Assembly: GCF_001553855.1 (NCBI RefSeq)
Contig: NZ_LQWV01000023.1
Coordinates: 1 to 64,000 of the forward strand
Source: Streptococcus gordonii
GTDB lineage: Bacteria > Bacillota > Bacilli > Lactobacillales > Streptococcaceae
Direction of reading: 5' to 3'
Length of the DNA: 64,000 bases
The translations under genes and the position numbers were made by a program. Under the pieces are notes generated by a model that was given only the letters and a program-made list of their open reading frames with translations, did no database searches and had not been told where the DNA came from. This document shows positions 8,604 through 16,900 of this stretch, in pieces; position 1 is the stretch's first letter; every line of letters begins with the position of its first letter.

Positions 8604-8732
8604 ATGAAAGTATTTAAAATCAGCCAAAAGAAAGACAGACCTTCCATTCGGCCAAGTAAAAAAGAAATTGAATGGACGAAATTCGGATGCCAGGCCAATC
8701 AGGTAGCTCAAGAAATGTACTTAGGATTTTAA
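8604..8732 (+). CDS. Small peptide 2 of the BceAB-type locus (42 aa), function unknown
   Basis: ATG 8604 opens a 42-codon frame ending ten bases before the exporter ATPase gene, so the two are almost certainly cotranscribed. The upstream ribosome site (AAAGAAAG region) is weaker than for peptide 1. The product shares with peptide 1 the RP pair and the core K-x-E-I-E-W-T-K-F-G-C-x-x-x-Q (Cys29). The tail differs (QEMYLGF). There is no export signal and no modification enzyme gene nearby. Position suggests a partner, sensor or substrate of the exporter, but that is inference. Confidence 0.65.
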   Translation: MKVFKISQKKDRPSIRPSKKEIEWTKFGCQANQVAQEMYLGF

Positions 8733-8742
8733 AGGAGAAGTT

Positions 8743-9510
8743 ATGAGTTTATTAGATGTACAACACGTAAAAAAGATTTATAAGACCCGTTTTCAGGGCA
8801 ATCAAGTAGAAGCGCTAAAGGATATCCACTTCACAGTGGATGAGGGTGACTATGTGGCCATCATGGGAGAGTCTGGCTCAGGTAAGTCAACACTCCTCAA
8901 TATTTTAGCCATGCTGGACAAGCCCACAGAAGGCCAAGTCTTTCTGAATGGAACAGATACAGCGTCCATCAAAAACAGCCAAGCATCCAGCTTCCGTCGA
9001 GAAAAACTTGGCTTCGTCTTTCAGGACTTTAATCTGCTGGATACCTTGTCAGTAAAGGATAATATCCTCTTGCCTTTAGTGCTTTCTCGACGTCCCGTCA
9101 CCGAGATGATGCAAAAGCTAGTCACCACTTGTACTGAATTAGGCATTAACAAGCTGCAAGAGAAGTTTCCTTATGAGATTTCCGGTGGTCAGAAGCAGAG
9201 GGTTGCGGTTGCGCGGGCTATCATCACTGAGCCAGAGATTTTGCTGGCAGATGAGCCAACAGGTGCACTGGATTCCAAGTCATCGGCTGCGCTTTTGGAT
9301 GTTTTTGACGATATTAATGACCGAGGTCAGACCATTCTCATGGTGACCCACTCGACATCAGCAGCCAGCCGTGCCAAGCGGGTACTCTTTATCAAGGATG
9401 GCATTCTTTATAATCAAATTTTCCGTGGTGACAAGACAGAACGTCAGATGTTCCAGGAGATTTCTGATACTTTGACTGTCATGGCAAGTGAGGTGGGTGC
9501 TCATGATTAG
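8743..9510 (+). CDS. BceA-type ABC exporter ATP-binding protein
   Basis: This 255-aa ATPase of the MacB/LolD/BceA family has Walker A GESGSGKST, signature SGGQKQRVAVARA, Walker B ILLADEPTGALD, and the switch His in MVTHST. It pairs with the FtsX-like permease encoded right after it, whose ATG 9503 overlaps this gene by 8 bases. BceAB-type exporters protect streptococci and bacilli against bacitracin, lantibiotics and similar cell-wall-active peptides, and usually also serve as sensors for a BceRS two-component system. No kinase or regulator gene is present here, so the regulator must lie elsewhere. The substrate cannot be told from sequence. Confidence 0.9.
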   Translation: MSLLDVQHVKKIYKTRFQGNQVEALKDIHFTVDEGDYVAIMGESGSGKSTLLNILAMLDKPTEGQVFLNGTDTASIKNSQASSFRREKLGFVFQDFNLLDTLSVKDNILLPLVLSRRPVTEMMQKLVTTCTELGINKLQEKFPYEISGGQKQRVAVARAIITEPEILLADEPTGALDSKSSAALLDVFDDINDRGQTILMVTHSTSAASRAKRVLFIKDGILYNQIFRGDKTERQMFQEISDTLTVMASEVGAHD

Positions 9511-11491
9511 ATTAACCGGTAAGCTTGCGCTTTCCAATCTGGTGAAAAATCGTAAGCTCTATTATCCCTTTGCCCTCGCGACCTGTCTGGCAGTAGCTAT
9601 TTCCTACATCTTTTTCTCTCTGACCTTTAATCCCCATTTGGCAGAAATGGTTGGAGCGAGTGCCGTTTCCATGGTCTTGGCTCTAGGATTAATTATTGTT
9701 AGTATTACCACATCTATTATTGTTTTTTATGCCAATAGTTTTGTCATCAAGAACCGGTCCAAAGAATTAGGACTCTATAGTATGTTGGGGCTGAATAGGT
9801 TTCATCTCTTTATCATGGTGGTCATAGAGTTGATAGTCTTTGGGCTGGTGACACTTCTAATTGGTTTGGGGATAGGTCTCTTATTTGACCAGTTGATTTA
9901 CGCTTTACTGCTGAAAATCATGGATCTGAAGGTAGTTTTGGCTTCAACTTTTCAGCCTCTAGTACTATTCCTAGTCACTTTCTTCTATGGCTTTGTATTT
10001 TTCTTCTTGATGATTAAAAATGGCTTGTATTTGAGAAAATTAGATGCCCTCCAGCTCGTCAAAGAAAAAAATAGTGGCGAAAAGAAAAGTCGCTTCCTAG
10101 GTCTACAAACCATTTTAGGTTTAGCCTCTCTTATTTATGGTTATTACTTGGCATCAGGAGTAACCAATCCAATAGCAGCAATCCTTGTGTTCTTTGTTGC
10201 AGTTCTCTTTGTCATTTTGGGAACTTATCTTCTCTTCAATGCTGGAATCACGAAATTTTTACATTTCTTACAAAAGAGAAAAAACTATTATTATCAGCCC
10301 AATAATATGATTTCGGTGTCTAACTTGATCTTCCGAATGAAAAAAAATGCTGTTGGTCTGGCAACAATTACAATCTTGTCAACCATGGTTCTGGTGACCT
10401 TGTCTGGCGGTGCTAATATCTATGCTGGTGGAGAATATATGCAAAATGCCATGTTCCCTCATGATATCAGCCTACAAGGAAAAGGTGTGAATAGCCAGCA
10501 AATAGATCAAGTCTTGACAGAGTTTTCTCAAGAGCAGAACTTACCCGTGACTAAAAAAGCTGTCTATCAATACTATACTATGGGAGTCAAAAGTCTAAAT
10601 GACAATCAGCTGGACTTATACCCAAGTACTCAAAAAGCAGTAGCACCTAATATCTATATCTTGGCTGTCTCTGAAGCGGTTTATCAAGACATGACTGGAA
10701 AGTCACTTAATCTTGAAGAAAATGAAGTGGCAATATTCCAACAAGGTTTGAAACTGAAAGATCAAGAAACGCTGACAATCGCTGACCAAACTTTGAAAAT
10801 CAAGAAAGTGTTAAAAGAAGACTTTATTTATGGTCATTTACCAGATCAGATGAATATGATTGTTCCCGGGAAAATCTATATGGTGGTGAAAGATCCAAGT
10901 AAGATCTTCGCTGGCTTGATGGAAAAATATGCTGTCAATAGTAACTATTACGGAGGTCTGAATCTGGATCTGCCAAAAGACCAGCAAAGTAAATTGAGAG
11001 ATGCCTATCAAGAAAAGCTCAGTGCCTATAATACAACCCTGCCTGAAAATCATGCGGTCTATGGATCAGTATCGACTTCTGATAAACAAGAAATCAAGGG
11101 GATGCTGGGAGGTATGTTCTTTATCGGAATCTTCTTATCCGTTGTCTTTATGCTTGGAACTGTACTCATCATCTATTACAAGCAGATATCTGAAGGGTAT
11201 GAAGATCGGGATCGCTTTGTGATCCTGCAAAAGGTCGGTTTAGATGAAAAACAAATCAAGCAAACCATTCGTAGACAGATCTTGATAGTCTTCTTCCTAC
11301 CTTTGGCCTTTGCCTTTATCCATCTAGCTTTTGCTTACCATATGCTAAGCCTCATCTTATCAGCTCTTGGAGTACTCAATGCAAGCTTAATGTTAGCAGT
11401 AACCTTGGGAGTCTGTGCAATATTCTTTATCAGCTATATTATTGTCTTTGCGATTACATCGCGTAGTTATCGTAAAATCATTTCAATGTAA
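9503..11491 (+). CDS. BceB-type ABC exporter permease
   Basis: This 662-aa permease has the BceB layout: FtsX-like helices at the N-terminus, a central set of helices, one large extracellular domain (about residues 310-530) between predicted helices 7 and 8, and three C-terminal helices. In this family the extracellular domain decides the target peptide and contacts the sensor kinase. Start: ATG 9503 (MIRLTGKLALSN) follows a GAGGTGGG ribosome site and overlaps the ATPase stop; the ATG 15 bases earlier has no such support. It forms one unit with the ATPase and small peptide 2. Confidence 0.9.
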   Translation: MIRLTGKLALSNLVKNRKLYYPFALATCLAVAISYIFFSLTFNPHLAEMVGASAVSMVLALGLIIVSITTSIIVFYANSFVIKNRSKELGLYSMLGLNRFHLFIMVVIELIVFGLVTLLIGLGIGLLFDQLIYALLLKIMDLKVVLASTFQPLVLFLVTFFYGFVFFFLMIKNGLYLRKLDALQLVKEKNSGEKKSRFLGLQTILGLASLIYGYYLASGVTNPIAAILVFFVAVLFVILGTYLLFNAGITKFLHFLQKRKNYYYQPNNMISVSNLIFRMKKNAVGLATITILSTMVLVTLSGGANIYAGGEYMQNAMFPHDISLQGKGVNSQQIDQVLTEFSQEQNLPVTKKAVYQYYTMGVKSLNDNQLDLYPSTQKAVAPNIYILAVSEAVYQDMTGKSLNLEENEVAIFQQGLKLKDQETLTIADQTLKIKKVLKEDFIYGHLPDQMNMIVPGKIYMVVKDPSKIFAGLMEKYAVNSNYYGGLNLDLPKDQQSKLRDAYQEKLSAYNTTLPENHAVYGSVSTSDKQEIKGMLGGMFFIGIFLSVVFMLGTVLIIYYKQISEGYEDRDRFVILQKVGLDEKQIKQTIRRQILIVFFLPLAFAFIHLAFAYHMLSLILSALGVLNASLMLAVTLGVCAIFFISYIIVFAITSRSYRKIISM

Positions 11492-11520
11492 GAAGTTGGG
11501 TTTGCCAACTTCTATTTTTA
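11491..11520 (+). terminator. Terminator of the BceAB-type operon
   Basis: AGAAGTTGG and CCAACTTCT pair around a short GTTTG loop, beginning at the last base of the stop codon and followed by ATTTTTA. Confidence 0.75.
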
Positions 11521-11534
11521 TACAGCTATTATGC

Positions 11535-11593
11535 TTTACAAAGTAGTGAAAGGGTGTTATACTAAGTGTAAGAAAGCTAGTATGTATTGCATA
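11535..11593 (+). promoter_or_regulatory. padR promoter and probable PadR operator
   Basis: TTTACA (11535-11540), a 17-bp spacer and TATACT (11558-11563) preceded by TGT make a strong promoter with an extended -10. The inverted repeat TATGTATTGCATA (11581-11593) lies over the first transcribed bases. ATG/CAT half-sites of this kind are typical of PadR targets, so autorepression is likely. Confidence 0.55.
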
Positions 11594-11647
11594 TTAGTTG
11601 ATGTCAATTTTCACAGAGGAATTTGAAATTAGATGAAAGGAGAGAGG

Positions 11648-11971
11648 ATGGAGCAAACGCAACTGTTAAAAGGAATCTTGGAGGGCTGTGTCTTGGAAAT
11701 CATTTCGCAAAGAGAAATCTACGGTTATGAATTGATTCAAATATTAAATGAAAAAGGATTTAATATCGTAGCTGGGACAGTCTATCCCTTACTTCAGAAA
11801 TTAGAGAAAAAAACCTACATTAGGAGTAGGATCAAAGCATCACCAGAAGGACCAGATAGGAAATACTTTTCGCTGACCAAGGAAGGACGACTCTATCTGC
11901 AAATTTTCTGGCAACAGTGGGAAGGGCTGTTGACTAATGTCACAAATGTCAGAGGAGGAAAAAGCAAATGA
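11648..11971 (+). CDS. PadR-family transcriptional regulator
   Basis: This 107-residue winged-helix repressor begins MEQTQLLKGILEGCVLEII and contains the PadR helix-turn-helix: the YGYELIQIL helix, then the GTVYPLLQKLEKK recognition helix and the GPDRKYFSLT wing. Start: ATG 11648 has AAGGAG five bases upstream; the ATG at 11633 has poorly spaced support. The stop overlaps the ATG of the next gene (ATGA), the usual pairing of a PadR gene with a DUF1129/DUF1700-type membrane protein. The target is probably its own operon, perhaps also membrane-stress genes. Confidence 0.9.
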   Translation: MEQTQLLKGILEGCVLEIISQREIYGYELIQILNEKGFNIVAGTVYPLLQKLEKKTYIRSRIKASPEGPDRKYFSLTKEGRLYLQIFWQQWEGLLTNVTNVRGGKSK

Positions 11972-12792
11972 AAAAGGAAAAAAACAATATTCAGGAACTC
12001 ATTCAAAAAACAAATGACTCAGTCCAGAACTTAAAACCTGAAAATCAAGCCTACTTTGATGATTTAATTGTTTATATGGCTTCGTCCTCTTTGTTTCATG
12101 ACGAAGGGGCTATTCGTGAACAGTTATATCAGATGGTATTGGATTTTTCGGACGCTGAGAAGGATGGAATTACTGCTCAAGAATTTTTCGGTGAAAATCC
12201 TCAAGCAATGGCAGATGAACTAGTTAAAGACAGTCCTAGGATTAGTAAGCGACAATTGTTCGAAATCAGTTTGATGGTGGGGGCCATTTTGGTCTTCTTC
12301 CGTCTCCTAAGTAGTTTCGCCAGTAAATCTTATTTGCAAATCGCTCCGCTAGTTTACCTTAGTGATACAGTTTTAGGGCTGGTAGTTGTAAATGTGATTT
12401 TTTACTTAGTGGCTAAGACTATTTATGAGGATTGGAAAAAGTGGCAATTATGGCTGGCTAGTTCTTTAACAATCATACTGGCTGTCTTACTTAGATATGG
12501 AGCAGAAACTAGTTTGGTGGGAGTAGGTGGTTTTGTCATCTCTTGGCCGTGGGATGTCATTCTTTTAGGTAGCCTAGTTAGTCTTATTTCCATCTTTCTA
12601 AGCAAAAAAGAAGCTCTATTTCGAATGATTCTTATCCCGATTGTTGCTCTTTTCCTAGTTGGATTACTTAAACGCTGGTCAGACAGAATGCAGATTACAG
12701 ATCCTTTATGGACAGTGGCTCTGCCTATCGGACTAATTTGCCTATCGCTTCTTATTTTCTATTTTTATAGTTGGAAACAAGGTAGGAAATAA
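11968..12792 (+). CDS. DUF1129-like membrane protein, partner of PadR
   Basis: The 274-aa product has a cytoplasmic acidic N-terminal half (about 1-95) with the QAYFDDLIVYM and AQEFFGENPQAMADEL segments typical of DUF1129-like proteins, then six or so membrane helices. It is translationally coupled to padR. In such pairs the membrane protein is thought to take part in envelope-stress or antimicrobial responses, but no biochemical role is settled. The family assignment is from the pattern only. Confidence 0.75.
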   Translation: MKKEKNNIQELIQKTNDSVQNLKPENQAYFDDLIVYMASSSLFHDEGAIREQLYQMVLDFSDAEKDGITAQEFFGENPQAMADELVKDSPRISKRQLFEISLMVGAILVFFRLLSSFASKSYLQIAPLVYLSDTVLGLVVVNVIFYLVAKTIYEDWKKWQLWLASSLTIILAVLLRYGAETSLVGVGGFVISWPWDVILLGSLVSLISIFLSKKEALFRMILIPIVALFLVGLLKRWSDRMQITDPLWTVALPIGLICLSLLIFYFYSWKQGRK

Positions 12793-12830
12793 TTTTGCAG
12801 TTTCTAAAAGCTAAAACTTGTGATATAATG

Positions 12831-12839
12831 AACCGTCTA
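12831..12839 (+). promoter_or_regulatory. Extended -10 promoter of the amino-acid permease gene
   Basis: TGATATAAT is a consensus extended -10, about 20 bases before the ribosome site. A -35 is hardly recognisable. Confidence 0.65.
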
Positions 12840-12858
12840 TATTTTTGAGGAGATGATG

Positions 12859-14256
12859 ATGGGTATTTTTCGTAAAAAAGATGTCAGCAAGTCTAGGACT
12901 GGGATGAAAAGACATCTAAAGATTCATGATTTGATTTTATTAGGAATTGGAGCTATGGTGGGAACAGGGATTTTCACCATCACAGGGATTGGAGCAGCCA
13001 ATTATGCTGGTCCGTCCTTGATTATTTCGATTATCATTTCAGCGCTTTGTGTGAGCATGTCAGCTCTTTTTTACGCTGAATTTGCTTCTCGCATTCCGGC
13101 CAATGGTGGGGCTTATAGCTATATCTATGCTGTCTTCGGTGAGTTTCCGGCATGGATTGCTGGCTGGCTGACTATTATGGAATTTATGACTGCTATCTCA
13201 GGTGTTGCTTCTGGCTGGGGATCCTATTTAAAGGGGCTATTGAGCGGCTTTGGTATCCAACTTCCTACAGCCTTAAATGGCACCTTTAATCCTAAAGGGG
13301 GGACTTATGTAGATCTCTTGCCTATCTTGGTTTTACTTTTTGTCACCGCAGTTGTCTTATTAAATTCTAAAGCAGCTCTACGCTTTAACTCAGCCTTGGT
13401 AGTTCTGAAATTTTCAGCTTTAGCACTTTTCGTTATTGCAGGTCTTTTCTTTATCAAGCCAGAAAATTGGTCTAACTTTGCCCCTTTTGGTTTTGGTGAG
13501 ATTTATGGCGGGAAGGTCGGTATTATGGCTGGGGCTTCGCTCATGTTCTTTGCCTTTCTAGGATTTGAGTCCATTTCTATGGCGGTCGACGAAATCAAGG
13601 AACCTCAAAAGAATGTTCCGCGTGGGATTGTCCTGTCCTTGACCATTGTGACCATTCTCTATATTTTGGTGACCTTGGTCCTGACAGGGATTGTTCACTA
13701 CACTAAGCTAAATGTTTCAGATGCGGTAGCCTTTGCTCTTCGCAGTGTTGGACTTGGCTGGGCGGCAAATTATGTTTCAGTAGTGGCGATTTTGACCTTG
13801 ATTACCGTTTGCATTTCCATGACCTTTGCCCTGTCTCGAATGATCTACAGTATTGCGCGTGATGGTCTCTTACCTCGTTCATTTAGACAATTGACAGAGA
13901 CCAGTCGGGTACCAAAGAATGCAACGATTTTGGTGGGGCTTGCGTCAGCTGTTTGTGCGGGTATTTTCCCCTTGGCTAGTATCGCATCTTTCCTCAATAT
14001 CTGTACCTTGGCCTATCTAATTTTATTGGCTCTTGCCATTTTGAAATTACGAAAAGACAAAGGGATGCCCCAAGCAGGTGAATTCAAGACTCCTTTTGTT
14101 CCGGTCTTGCCAATTTTATCTATTATCATCTGCCTATCCTTCATGACCCAGTATACTAAGGAAACCTGGCAAGCTTTCGGTATTGCTTTACTGGTGGGAA
14201 GTCTGATTTATTTTGGATATGGCTATAAGCATTCTGAGATTTATGCAGATCATTAA
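12859..14256 (+). CDS. APC-family amino-acid permease (YfnA/CAT type)
   Basis: This protein of about 465 aa has twelve or so helices and the APC hallmark GIGAMVGTGIF in the first helix, where the broken helix binds the amino-acid backbone, plus FFAFLGFESISMAVDEIKEP later. It resembles cationic or branched-chain amino-acid transporters of the YfnA/CAT group; the exact substrate is not readable. Three ATG codons follow each other; the third (12859) is best spaced from GAGGAG at 12847-12852. The gene is monocistronic with its own promoter and terminator. Confidence 0.85.
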   Translation: MGIFRKKDVSKSRTGMKRHLKIHDLILLGIGAMVGTGIFTITGIGAANYAGPSLIISIIISALCVSMSALFYAEFASRIPANGGAYSYIYAVFGEFPAWIAGWLTIMEFMTAISGVASGWGSYLKGLLSGFGIQLPTALNGTFNPKGGTYVDLLPILVLLFVTAVVLLNSKAALRFNSALVVLKFSALALFVIAGLFFIKPENWSNFAPFGFGEIYGGKVGIMAGASLMFFAFLGFESISMAVDEIKEPQKNVPRGIVLSLTIVTILYILVTLVLTGIVHYTKLNVSDAVAFALRSVGLGWAANYVSVVAILTLITVCISMTFALSRMIYSIARDGLLPRSFRQLTETSRVPKNATILVGLASAVCAGIFPLASIASFLNICTLAYLILLALAILKLRKDKGMPQAGEFKTPFVPVLPILSIIICLSFMTQYTKETWQAFGIALLVGSLIYFGYGYKHSEIYADH

Positions 14257-14277
14257 TTTTTATCGCGAAAATATTAG

Positions 14278-14305
14278 ACAGAGCTGTTTGTAGCTCTGTT
14301 TTTTT
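14278..14305 (+). terminator. Terminator of the permease gene
   Basis: ACAGAGCT and AGCTCTGT pair around GTTTGT, followed by seven T. Confidence 0.9.
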
Positions 14306-14420
14306 AACAGAAAAATCAGATTGATATGAGAAAGCAAAAAGTTTTCCAAATAGAATTTTTCATCTAAAGAAAATCGGAAGAAGAACGGTCACCTGAAGAC
14401 AGCAGGGAAGGCTACTTTTC

Positions 14421-14429
14421 TGATATAAT
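14421..14429 (+). promoter_or_regulatory. Extended -10 promoter of the GNAT pair
   Basis: TGATATAAT lies 23 bases before the start of the first acetyltransferase gene, which has its own GAGGTG ribosome site. Confidence 0.65.
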
Positions 14430-14451
14430 AAAATGTAAAACGAGGTGACAA

Positions 14452-14877
14452 ATGATTCGTAAAGTAAAACTAAGTGACGCCGCAGCCATTCAGCGAATTA
14501 ATGCTGAGAGTCTAGGATATGATTTTGATAGGGAAGCGACGGAGGCCCAACTGAAGAGACTGCTAGAGACTGACCAGCATTTGATTTTGGTAGTTGAAGA
14601 AGACGGTCAGGTCATAGGCTACGCTCATGCGGCTAGCTACGACTGTCTCTATTTCCCGTCTTTGCTCAATCTCTTGGCTTTGGCCGTCGCTCAGAATTTT
14701 CAAGGGCAGGGACATGGCAGAGCGCTGATGCAAGCTTTGCGTGACGAGGGAAAAGCTGCAGGCTACACAGGGATTCGGATTAATTCAGGCATTTCCCGCA
14801 CATCAGCCCATAGATTTTATCGCAGTCTTGGCTGTAGTGAAAAAGCAGATCAGAAACGATTCTATTGGGATTTTTAG
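14452..14877 (+). CDS. GNAT-family N-acetyltransferase
   Basis: The 141-aa protein has the single GNAT fold. LALAVAQNFQGQGHGRALM carries the acetyl-CoA pyrophosphate-binding motif (Q-x-x-G-x-G/A), and the C-terminal SAHRFYRSLGC is the usual last helix and strand. The substrate is unknown. It is followed after 15 bases by a second GNAT gene, so the two are likely expressed together. Confidence 0.85.
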   Translation: MIRKVKLSDAAAIQRINAESLGYDFDREATEAQLKRLLETDQHLILVVEEDGQVIGYAHAASYDCLYFPSLLNLLALAVAQNFQGQGHGRALMQALRDEGKAAGYTGIRINSGISRTSAHRFYRSLGCSEKADQKRFYWDF

Positions 14878-14892
14878 AGAAAAGAGGAGTAG

Positions 14893-15351
14893 ATGATGAT
14901 TGAACCACTAACCCAGCAGCATGCTTTGGAAATTGCTAAGGACTGGCATTACGAGGCGCCCTATGATTTTTATGATATGAAAAATGATTTGGAAGATTAT
15001 GAAGAAATAGTCTCCCCAGAAGCGCGTGGAGACCGTTATTATCAAGTCCTGAGAGAAGGGGAACTCTATGGATTTTTCTGCTTGGAGCAGAAAGGAGAGC
15101 GAAATGTGAAGCTTGGTTTGGGCATGAAGCCGGAGCATTGTGGAAAAGGTCAGGGCGCTATATTTCTGCAGGAAATTCTGGACTTTATCATGGCAAATTT
15201 TGCACCCCAAGTCATAAGTCTATCAGTGGCTGACTTCAATCACCGAGCCCAGCAGCTTTATCTCAACATGGGCTTTGAAGTGGTGAGGCGCATCCCTCAG
15301 GAAAGTAATGGCGATATTCATCTTTTTGTGGAAATGGAGAAGAAGGTCTAA
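14893..15351 (+). CDS. GNAT-family N-acetyltransferase
   Basis: The 152-aa protein has the GNAT acetyl-CoA motif in LGMKPEHCGKGQGAIFLQ and the terminal helix HRAQQLYLNMGFEVVRR. It resembles ribosomal-protein alanine acetyltransferase-like proteins only in fold. Start is 14893 or the next ATG at 14896; the second is better placed relative to GAGGAG at 14884-14889. It closes the two-gene unit. The DNA after its stop is decayed. Confidence 0.85.
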   Translation: MMIEPLTQQHALEIAKDWHYEAPYDFYDMKNDLEDYEEIVSPEARGDRYYQVLREGELYGFFCLEQKGERNVKLGLGMKPEHCGKGQGAIFLQEILDFIMANFAPQVISLSVADFNHRAQQLYLNMGFEVVRRIPQESNGDIHLFVEMEKKV

Positions 15352-15380
15352 TTTTAGATCAACTTTCAGAAGCAAGGTAA

Positions 15381-15449
15381 GATAAAATTGAACTTTCCGA
15401 TTATAAAGATGTTTTAAACCGTGGTGATTGAATATGAGAAAAATAATTT
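15381..15449 (+). repeat. Remnant gene tail, copy 1 of a dispersed direct repeat
   Basis: About 70 bp resemble 17278-17346 closely (GATAAAATTGAACTTTC at the start, GGTGATTGAAT near the end). Read in one frame, both encode a short C-terminus beginning DKIELSDY and then a stop. Here only the tail of that gene remains, with nothing recognisable in front. Confidence 0.6.
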
Positions 15450-16093
15450 TTATTGGATAGAGCGGTGATAAGGCAGTCTACTATAATACACGAACAAAAG
15501 AGGCTCTGGTAGCTGATAAGAGTGCTCTCTTAAATACGGAAGGGGCTAGGAAGACCAATAAGGCTATTATTCCTTTTATGTTGGTTTTCATTTTCTTAGG
15601 TTTAATTGGAGGGATGGTCGCTATACCAGCTTTTTCAGGTTTTCGATACAGTAGCTGGATGGTTCCGCCTTATATCGTTGCCCAGTTCTTTGTCTGTTTT
15701 GGCTTTATATGGATGATGGAAGTTGCCTTGTATAAAGACGTGAAGCAGGTTCAGGGGGGAAGTTCTCAACAGTTCGCGAAAGCTGTTGATTCAAATCTGT
15801 TCTGGGAAAATTTTAGTGAGAAAAAAGCGACGTTTGGGAAGATGTTTATTTTTATGATTGTCATGTTATTAGTTTTTATGACTACTATAGTAATATTTGC
15901 TGCTGCCATCCCGGGCATTATTGACTCATTCAATAAGCAAGAGACATTTGATATACAAATCTTTTTTTCGCTTTTGGCGGGATTGTTTCCAGCTGTTACT
16001 TACTTGCTTTTATTCCAAAACAACCCTATCCGCTGGTTCTTAGCTGTGCGGAAGTATGAGCAGGGGAAAGTGATATTTAAGGAAGAGAAGTGA
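15434..16093 (+). pseudogene. Membrane protein gene interrupted by an amber codon
   Basis: ATG 15434 begins a frame reading MRKIIFIG, then TAG at 15458-15460, then continues without further stops through SGDKAVYYNTRTKEALVADK and a four-helix membrane protein (helices around MLVFIFLGLIGGMVAIPAF, PPYIVAQFFVCFGFIWM, IFMIVMLLVFMTTIVIF and IFFSLLAGLFPAVTYLLLF). The next in-frame ATG (15578) would start inside the first helix and has no ribosome site, so the gene is probably disabled by one substitution (CAG or GAG to TAG). The family is not recognised. It lies in a patch of eroded genes before a TipC-like gene. Confidence 0.6.
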
Positions 16094-16105
16094 GAGGAGG
16101 ATAGG

Positions 16106-16147
16106 ATGAAAGATAGATACTTATTTTTCTGCTTCTTCCGGCCCTAA
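16106..16147 (+). pseudogene. Truncated start of a gene (13 codons)
   Basis: A strong ribosome site (GAGAGGAGG) precedes ATG 16106, but the frame stops after MKDRYLFFCFFRP. A good initiation signal with almost no coding capacity suggests a deleted or frameshifted gene. It may be chance. Confidence 0.3.
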
Positions 16148-16199
16148 TGGTATTAGGAGATACAATGCAATGATTTGATCACAGAAGGAGCAAACTAAT

Positions 16200-16898
16200 A
16201 TGAAAAAAATTATCCTAAGTCTCTTCACCCTCCTTATAGCAGGTCTCTGTGTCTTTGGTTTTTTGAGATATCGAGACTATGACTCACTTAAAAACCCAAT
16301 TGATGAAATCTATTATGCGAGTGTTCATTATAAAAATATTCTAGGATTACCAGATATGAGTAAGATTATAAGAAGTAATACGGCATATGTAGGTGAGCCG
16401 GCCTGGATATACTATCGTCGTGCCAAACCTAGGTTGGCAGATGATGAAGATTTGCAGCTATATATCAATTCCGATGGTCTGCTTGCTGTTCTGTATAGTA
16501 AAAAGTTATCAGGAGATACTTATCTCAACATTGACTATGTATATGAGGATGGCTTCGTTAAACAAAATGTTTCCATTGCTTTCTCCAAAGTTTCGGATTT
16601 CACTGTTCAAGCTTTTATTAATCAATCTAAAAAAAGGGGATATGTCCGGACAACAGATGAAATTTATCGCTCTATTGGAGGGGGAGAGCCCCCGCGTAAG
16701 AGTCTAGTTTCAAAAGAGGAGATATTGGACTATCTGAAGGATTACGATATTGATCAGGCTTGGTTTGCAGAAAAATCTGATCAAATTCTCTACACCTATT
16801 TTCTAGATATTTGGTTTAAAGAGGGAAGTCAGCGCTATTCCAAAGAAAATATGGGGAATTTAAAAGTGAAATACTCAGATACTATAGGTAAAGAGTGA
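16200..16898 (+). CDS. Membrane-anchored protein, probably TipC-family immunity protein
   Basis: This 232-aa protein has a short basic start, one hydrophobic helix (about 4-23) and an extracytoplasmic domain rich in Tyr, Asp and Lys. Features such as YRDYDSLKNPIDEIYYASVHYKNILGLPDMSKI recall the TipC family, which protects streptococci from the LXG toxin TelC (a lipid II phosphatase secreted by the type VIIb system) acting outside the membrane. I rely on memory of the family, so the call is tentative. No LXG toxin or secretion gene is present, so it would be an orphan. ATG 16200 follows AGAAGGAG at good spacing. It lies between two broken genes. Confidence 0.6.
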   Translation: MKKIILSLFTLLIAGLCVFGFLRYRDYDSLKNPIDEIYYASVHYKNILGLPDMSKIIRSNTAYVGEPAWIYYRRAKPRLADDEDLQLYINSDGLLAVLYSKKLSGDTYLNIDYVYEDGFVKQNVSIAFSKVSDFTVQAFINQSKKRGYVRTTDEIYRSIGGGEPPRKSLVSKEEILDYLKDYDIDQAWFAEKSDQILYTYFLDIWFKEGSQRYSKENMGNLKVKYSDTIGKE

Positions 16899-16900
16899 GT

